Translations under genes and position numbers: made by a program | Notes under the pieces: model-generated | Told to the model about the DNA's origin: nothing | What the model saw: only the letters and a program-made list of their open reading frames with translations | The model's database searches: none | Assembly: GCA_900542795.1 (NCBI GenBank) | Contig: UQPD01000110.1 | Location: 1 to 8,994, forward strand | DNA length: 8,994 bases | Direction of reading: 5' to 3' | Source of the DNA: an uncultured Prevotella sp. | GTDB lineage: Bacteria; Bacteroidota; Bacteroidia; Bacteroidales; Bacteroidaceae | Part shown: one piece after another, positions 6,594 through 8,994 of the stretch | Layout of the letters: every line of letters begins with the position of its first letter | Position numbering within the stretch: the first letter of the stretch is position 1

Positions 6594-6980
6594 TTATTTT
6601 GTATAAGTATAATTGTCTATCTTCACACGGGTAACCCCATTTTGAATAGAAACACTTTCTTTGCCTTTACGTGGTTTCCAAATGTCCATTCCCTTTACAC
6701 GACGACACAAAACCGACTTACCCTTTGCACCAAAAATTTCAGCATACGTTGAGTCTGGACTGTATATAAGGAATACTCTTTCAGGTCCTGCATCAAACGA
6801 AGTGCCTGCCTCCCACAATCGTACACAATCGTGCAAGGCATAACTCCATGTGTAACCTGCCGAACCTATACAACCATGTTCATCACGATCACCTCCCACC
6901 AACGGAGAAATACTTGAGTGTGCACAACTTGCACACAACACTAAGCTCACGGTGAGCAATGTAGCAAAAATTCCTTTCAT
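6594..6980 (-). CDS. small lipoprotein of unknown function
   Basis: Predicted lipoprotein of 128 residues. I chose the ATG at 6980 because it begins directly with a signal peptide (MKGIFATLLTVSLVLCAS-C19); the upstream ATG at 7013 would add 11 basic residues before it. The residues after C19 are A-H-S-S, with none of the acidic residues seen in the two susCD-operon lipoproteins, so it may stay on the periplasmic face of the outer membrane. The mature part has GGDRDEHGCIGSAGYTWS, then DCVRLWEAG: Cys37 and Cys52 could form a disulphide. The C-terminal half (about 68-128) appears to be short beta strands. I recall similar 'GCIGSAGYTW...DC-RL-E-G' lipoproteins in other Bacteroidota, but no assigned function. 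It has its own candidate promoter and terminator. It lies 97 bp downstream of the transporter gene, so read-through from that gene is possible. Confidence 0.85.
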   Translation of the reverse strand: MKGIFATLLTVSLVLCASCAHSSISPLVGGDRDEHGCIGSAGYTWSYALHDCVRLWEAGTSFDAGPERVFLIYSPDSTYAEIFGAKGKSVLCRRVKGMDIWKPRKGKESVSIQNGVTRVKIDNYTYTK

Positions 6981-7001
6981 TGTCAGTCTTTTTAGTTTTT
7001 T

Positions 7002-7044
7002 AGGGTGGCACAAATCAACTTATCAGAATTATTAGAACCACCCT
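7002..7044. repeat. 7-bp inverted repeat in the lipoprotein leader
   Basis: AGGGTGG (7002-7008) and CCACCCT (7038-7044) can pair across a 29-base loop. It sits between the candidate promoter at 7063-7070 and the lipoprotein start at 6980. On the minus strand it is followed by an A-run, not a T-run, so it is not a terminator for the upstream transporter. It may be a leader structure or an operator. Confidence 0.35.
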
Positions 7045-7062
7045 TTATTGAAATGTATGATG

Positions 7063-7070
7063 CAAATGTA
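7063..7070 (-). promoter_or_regulatory. -7 element of a promoter for the small lipoprotein
   Basis: On the minus strand TACATTTG matches TAnnTTTG exactly and is followed by CA, as is common in this phylum. No perfect TTTG lies 19-21 bases upstream; the nearest candidates are GTTG at 7096-7093 (22-base gap) and TTTG at 7101-7098 (27-base gap). Transcription would begin near 7056, giving a leader of about 75 nt. The octamer lies within the imperfectly spaced palindrome AAATGT-AC-ACATTT (7064-7077), which touches the transporter stop codon and could be an operator. Confidence 0.45.
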
Positions 7071-7077
7071 CACATTT

Positions 7078-8907
7078 TTAGTAAATCAATGGCAACACAA
7101 ACACCATTATTACTCCTATCACAATTTGCAAAGGAAGTCCCACACGCACATAGTCAATGGGCTTATACCCCCCTGCCGACATTACCAAAGCATTAGGTGG
7201 TGTGGAGAAGGGCGATGCAAAACACATGCTGGCAGCTACGGTTACTGCCATTAACATAGGTACTGCACTAATGCCTTGTGCTTGTGCTGCTTGCAAAGCA
7301 ATAGGTGCCATCAACATGGCAGTCACCGTGTTCGATATAAAGAAGGTGAGCAACGAGGTGGCAACATAAATGGTAGCTATCAACATATAAGGACCATAGC
7401 CGCCTACCCAATGTGCCAAGTTTTGAGAAATGAGTTCAGACACACCTGTCTTTTGCAGAGCTGTTGACATGGGTAACATGGCACCAAACAAAATGATGCT
7501 CTCCCAGTTTATAGTTTTCAAAGCAGCCTCTACACTACGCAAACATCCCGTAAAAATCATCGCAACAGCAGCCAACATCACAGCAGTTACGGGAGCTATC
7601 GGGATAAAGTCGAAAGCCATAGCTACTACCATAGCCAACATGATTATGGCAGCTACGGGAGCCTTATAGTCGAGGGTAACACGCGCAGCTTGTTCTTGTG
7701 GCTGACCAATTACCACCCATTCACGTCCGTCGTAACGATTCAGTCGGGCTATGTTACGCCACTCTCCTTGCACCAAAACAATATCCGAAGCATGCAACCG
7801 ACGTGTTTTTAGTTCATCGCCCAACAAATAGTCGTTCTGCCGACGAATGCCCAACACATTAAGCCCATAGTTAGCACGGAAGTCTGCCTCAACCACGGTG
7901 TTGTTTACCAATGACGAGGAAGCCAACACCAATATCTCAGCCATACCCACATCGTAAAAATGCAACTGATTGTCAGCATCTACCGAAGCCACACGTTGCA
8001 ATTTACCCTCCGTGCAAAGTGTGTCAAGTTGTTCATCACGCCCTGTTATGCAAAGCATATCGCCAGGTTCTATCTTCACATCTGCCATTGCATATTGCTC
8101 AATAGAACGCAATCCACCTTGACTGTTCTGTCGGCGAATTTCAATGATGGTCACACCATAAGTGCCATGCACATCTAACTGTTTTAAGGTGCGATTAACC
8201 ATAGACGATTTTTTGTCTACCTTAAACCAATGTGCTGTTTGTGCTACCTTATATTCATCTGCCAACTGCTGCAAGGTTTTACTGCTTCGTACCTGCGTGT
8301 CATCCGTACGTTCTTTTAAAAAGCGACGTGTTAAGGGGATTAACACCAATGTGCCCACTACAATGCAAATAATGCCGATAGGAGTAAACGAGAAAAAGCT
8401 CAAAGGGGCATAACCTGCAGCTACCAAAGCATCGCGCACAATAAGGTTGGGCGGTGTACCAATCAGCGTGAGCATACCACCCATACTTCCTGCAAAAGCC
8501 AAGGGCATAAGCAGACGGGATGAAGATACACCAGCACCACGTGCCATACTCACAACAATAGGCAACATCAAAGCCACTGTTCCCGTGTTGCTAACAAAAG
8601 CACCGACCACAGAGGTGGTTAACATGAGCAACACGAATAAGCGAGTTTCACTTTTGCCTGCCAAGCCCAATATGCTTGTACCCATGCGTTTAGCCAAACC
8701 TGTTCCAAAGATTCCACCGCCCACCACAAAAAGGGCTGCCATCATAATTACAATCGGATTGGAGAATCCTGCCAAAGCTTCTTCAGGACTAAGCACTCCT
8801 GTAAGCACCAAAGCTAATGCCGCACACACGGCTACGAGGTCTGAACGAATACGCCCACTCACAAAAAGCAGGGCTGAAATGCCAAGAATAATTAGGGTAT
8901 AAAGCAT
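7078..8907 (-). CDS. SLC13/DASS-family transporter with two RCK_C domains
   Basis: Inner-membrane, probably sodium-coupled, anion transporter of 609 residues. Two membrane halves flank a soluble insert. Each half carries the paired signature of the family: S106-N-T with G150-TPPN-L in the first, and S525-N-T with S568-TPPN in the second. These SNT and TPPN loops bind the substrate and sodium in characterised DASS proteins. The insert, about residues 205-405, has two RCK_C (TrkA-C) domains, ending around EPGDMLCITG and HASDIVLVQG, typical regulatory ligand-binding modules. This layout and length resemble E. coli YfbS and SLT-type sulfate transporters. Substrate could be sulfate, a dicarboxylate or another anion; the sequence does not decide. 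The start at 8907 gives an immediate membrane helix (MLYTLIILGISALLF). The 3' end is followed within 97 bp by the small lipoprotein gene, with no clear terminator between. Confidence 0.95.
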   Translation of the reverse strand: MLYTLIILGISALLFVSGRIRSDLVAVCAALALVLTGVLSPEEALAGFSNPIVIMMAALFVVGGGIFGTGLAKRMGTSILGLAGKSETRLFVLLMLTTSVVGAFVSNTGTVALMLPIVVSMARGAGVSSSRLLMPLAFAGSMGGMLTLIGTPPNLIVRDALVAAGYAPLSFFSFTPIGIICIVVGTLVLIPLTRRFLKERTDDTQVRSSKTLQQLADEYKVAQTAHWFKVDKKSSMVNRTLKQLDVHGTYGVTIIEIRRQNSQGGLRSIEQYAMADVKIEPGDMLCITGRDEQLDTLCTEGKLQRVASVDADNQLHFYDVGMAEILVLASSSLVNNTVVEADFRANYGLNVLGIRRQNDYLLGDELKTRRLHASDIVLVQGEWRNIARLNRYDGREWVVIGQPQEQAARVTLDYKAPVAAIIMLAMVVAMAFDFIPIAPVTAVMLAAVAMIFTGCLRSVEAALKTINWESIILFGAMLPMSTALQKTGVSELISQNLAHWVGGYGPYMLIATIYVATSLLTFFISNTVTAMLMAPIALQAAQAQGISAVPMLMAVTVAASMCFASPFSTPPNALVMSAGGYKPIDYVRVGLPLQIVIGVIMVFVLPLIY

Positions 8908-8966
8908 TTTTTGATAAAGGGTTTAGAAGTTTAAAGGTGTACAAGTTTCGGATTTAGCAAATGCAC

Positions 8967-8994
8967 GCCCTGAAAGGGCAACAGCGCCTAGCCC
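8967..8994. repeat. start of a probable dispersed intergenic repeat (cut by window end)
   Basis: GCCCT-GAA-AGGGC (8967-8979) is a 5-bp GC-rich stem-loop, followed by AACAGCGCCTAGCCC to the window edge. I recall similar GCCCTGAAAGGGC units, followed by AGCCC and a second AGGGC..GCCCT stem, in intergenic regions of Bacteroidales. If this is one, the rest lies to the right. It sits upstream of the transporter gene and could affect its transcription. Confidence 0.4.

Noticed and set aside
8447..8902. 151-codon plus-strand ORF
   Set aside because: It is antisense to the transporter's membrane region and has low-complexity Ala/Thr/Pro composition; a shadow.
8958..8961. TTTG on the minus strand as the -33 element of a transporter promoter
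   Set aside because: No TAnnTTTG octamer follows at 19-21 bases; the nearest sequence (TACACCTTTA) does not match, so I do not call a promoter.

Overview
The window looks like the end of a contig from a member of the Bacteroidales (Bacteroidota), probably Prevotella or a relative. The evidence is a SusC/SusD pair, lipoproteins with Bacteroidota-type signals, and promoters of the Bacteroidota form (TTTG, 19-20 bases, TAnnTTTG) instead of the proteobacterial -35/-10 form. All five protein genes lie on the minus strand. The first 49 bases are not genomic. They are an Illumina Nextera i7 adapter (end of the P7 primer, an 8-base index, and the transposase adapter with its 19-base mosaic end). True sequence starts at about base 50.

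Reading in the direction of transcription (right to left), the first unit is an SLC13/DASS-family membrane transporter with two cytoplasmic RCK_C (TrkA-C) domains (8907-7078). A small lipoprotein of unknown function follows (6980-6594). It has its own candidate promoter and ends at a strong intrinsic terminator (6552-6512). At the right edge (8967-8994) there is a small GC-rich inverted repeat that is probably the start of a dispersed repeat cut by the window.

A 1.14-kb intergenic region (5453-6593) follows. It holds (a) a candidate plus-strand transcript of about 180 nt, with a good promoter (6238-6269) and a strong intrinsic terminator with a GNRA-type loop (6418-6458), possibly containing a 17-codon ORF; (b) a REP-like palindrome with a 16-bp perfect stem (6071-6106) and a second left arm 85 bp away (5981-6001); (c) the only convincing promoter for the susCD operon (5767-5797); and (d) a leader of about 300 nt with several inverted and direct repeats.

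The left half is a nutrient-uptake operon: susC-like TonB-dependent transporter (5452-2456), susD-like surface glycan-binding lipoprotein (2425-758) and a third lipoprotein in the SusE/SusF position (734 to at least 50). The third gene is truncated by the contig end. SusC and SusD homologues form the 'pedal-bin' complex that binds a glycan or peptide at the surface and imports it through the outer membrane. No glycosidase, protease, sigma/anti-sigma pair or hybrid two-component regulator is in view, so the substrate cannot be named.

I see no defence system, CRISPR array, tRNA, rRNA or intact insertion sequence. The items most worth following up are the unannotated plus-strand RNA, the long susC leader, the REP-like palindromes, and the adapter contamination, which would add false residues to the third lipoprotein.
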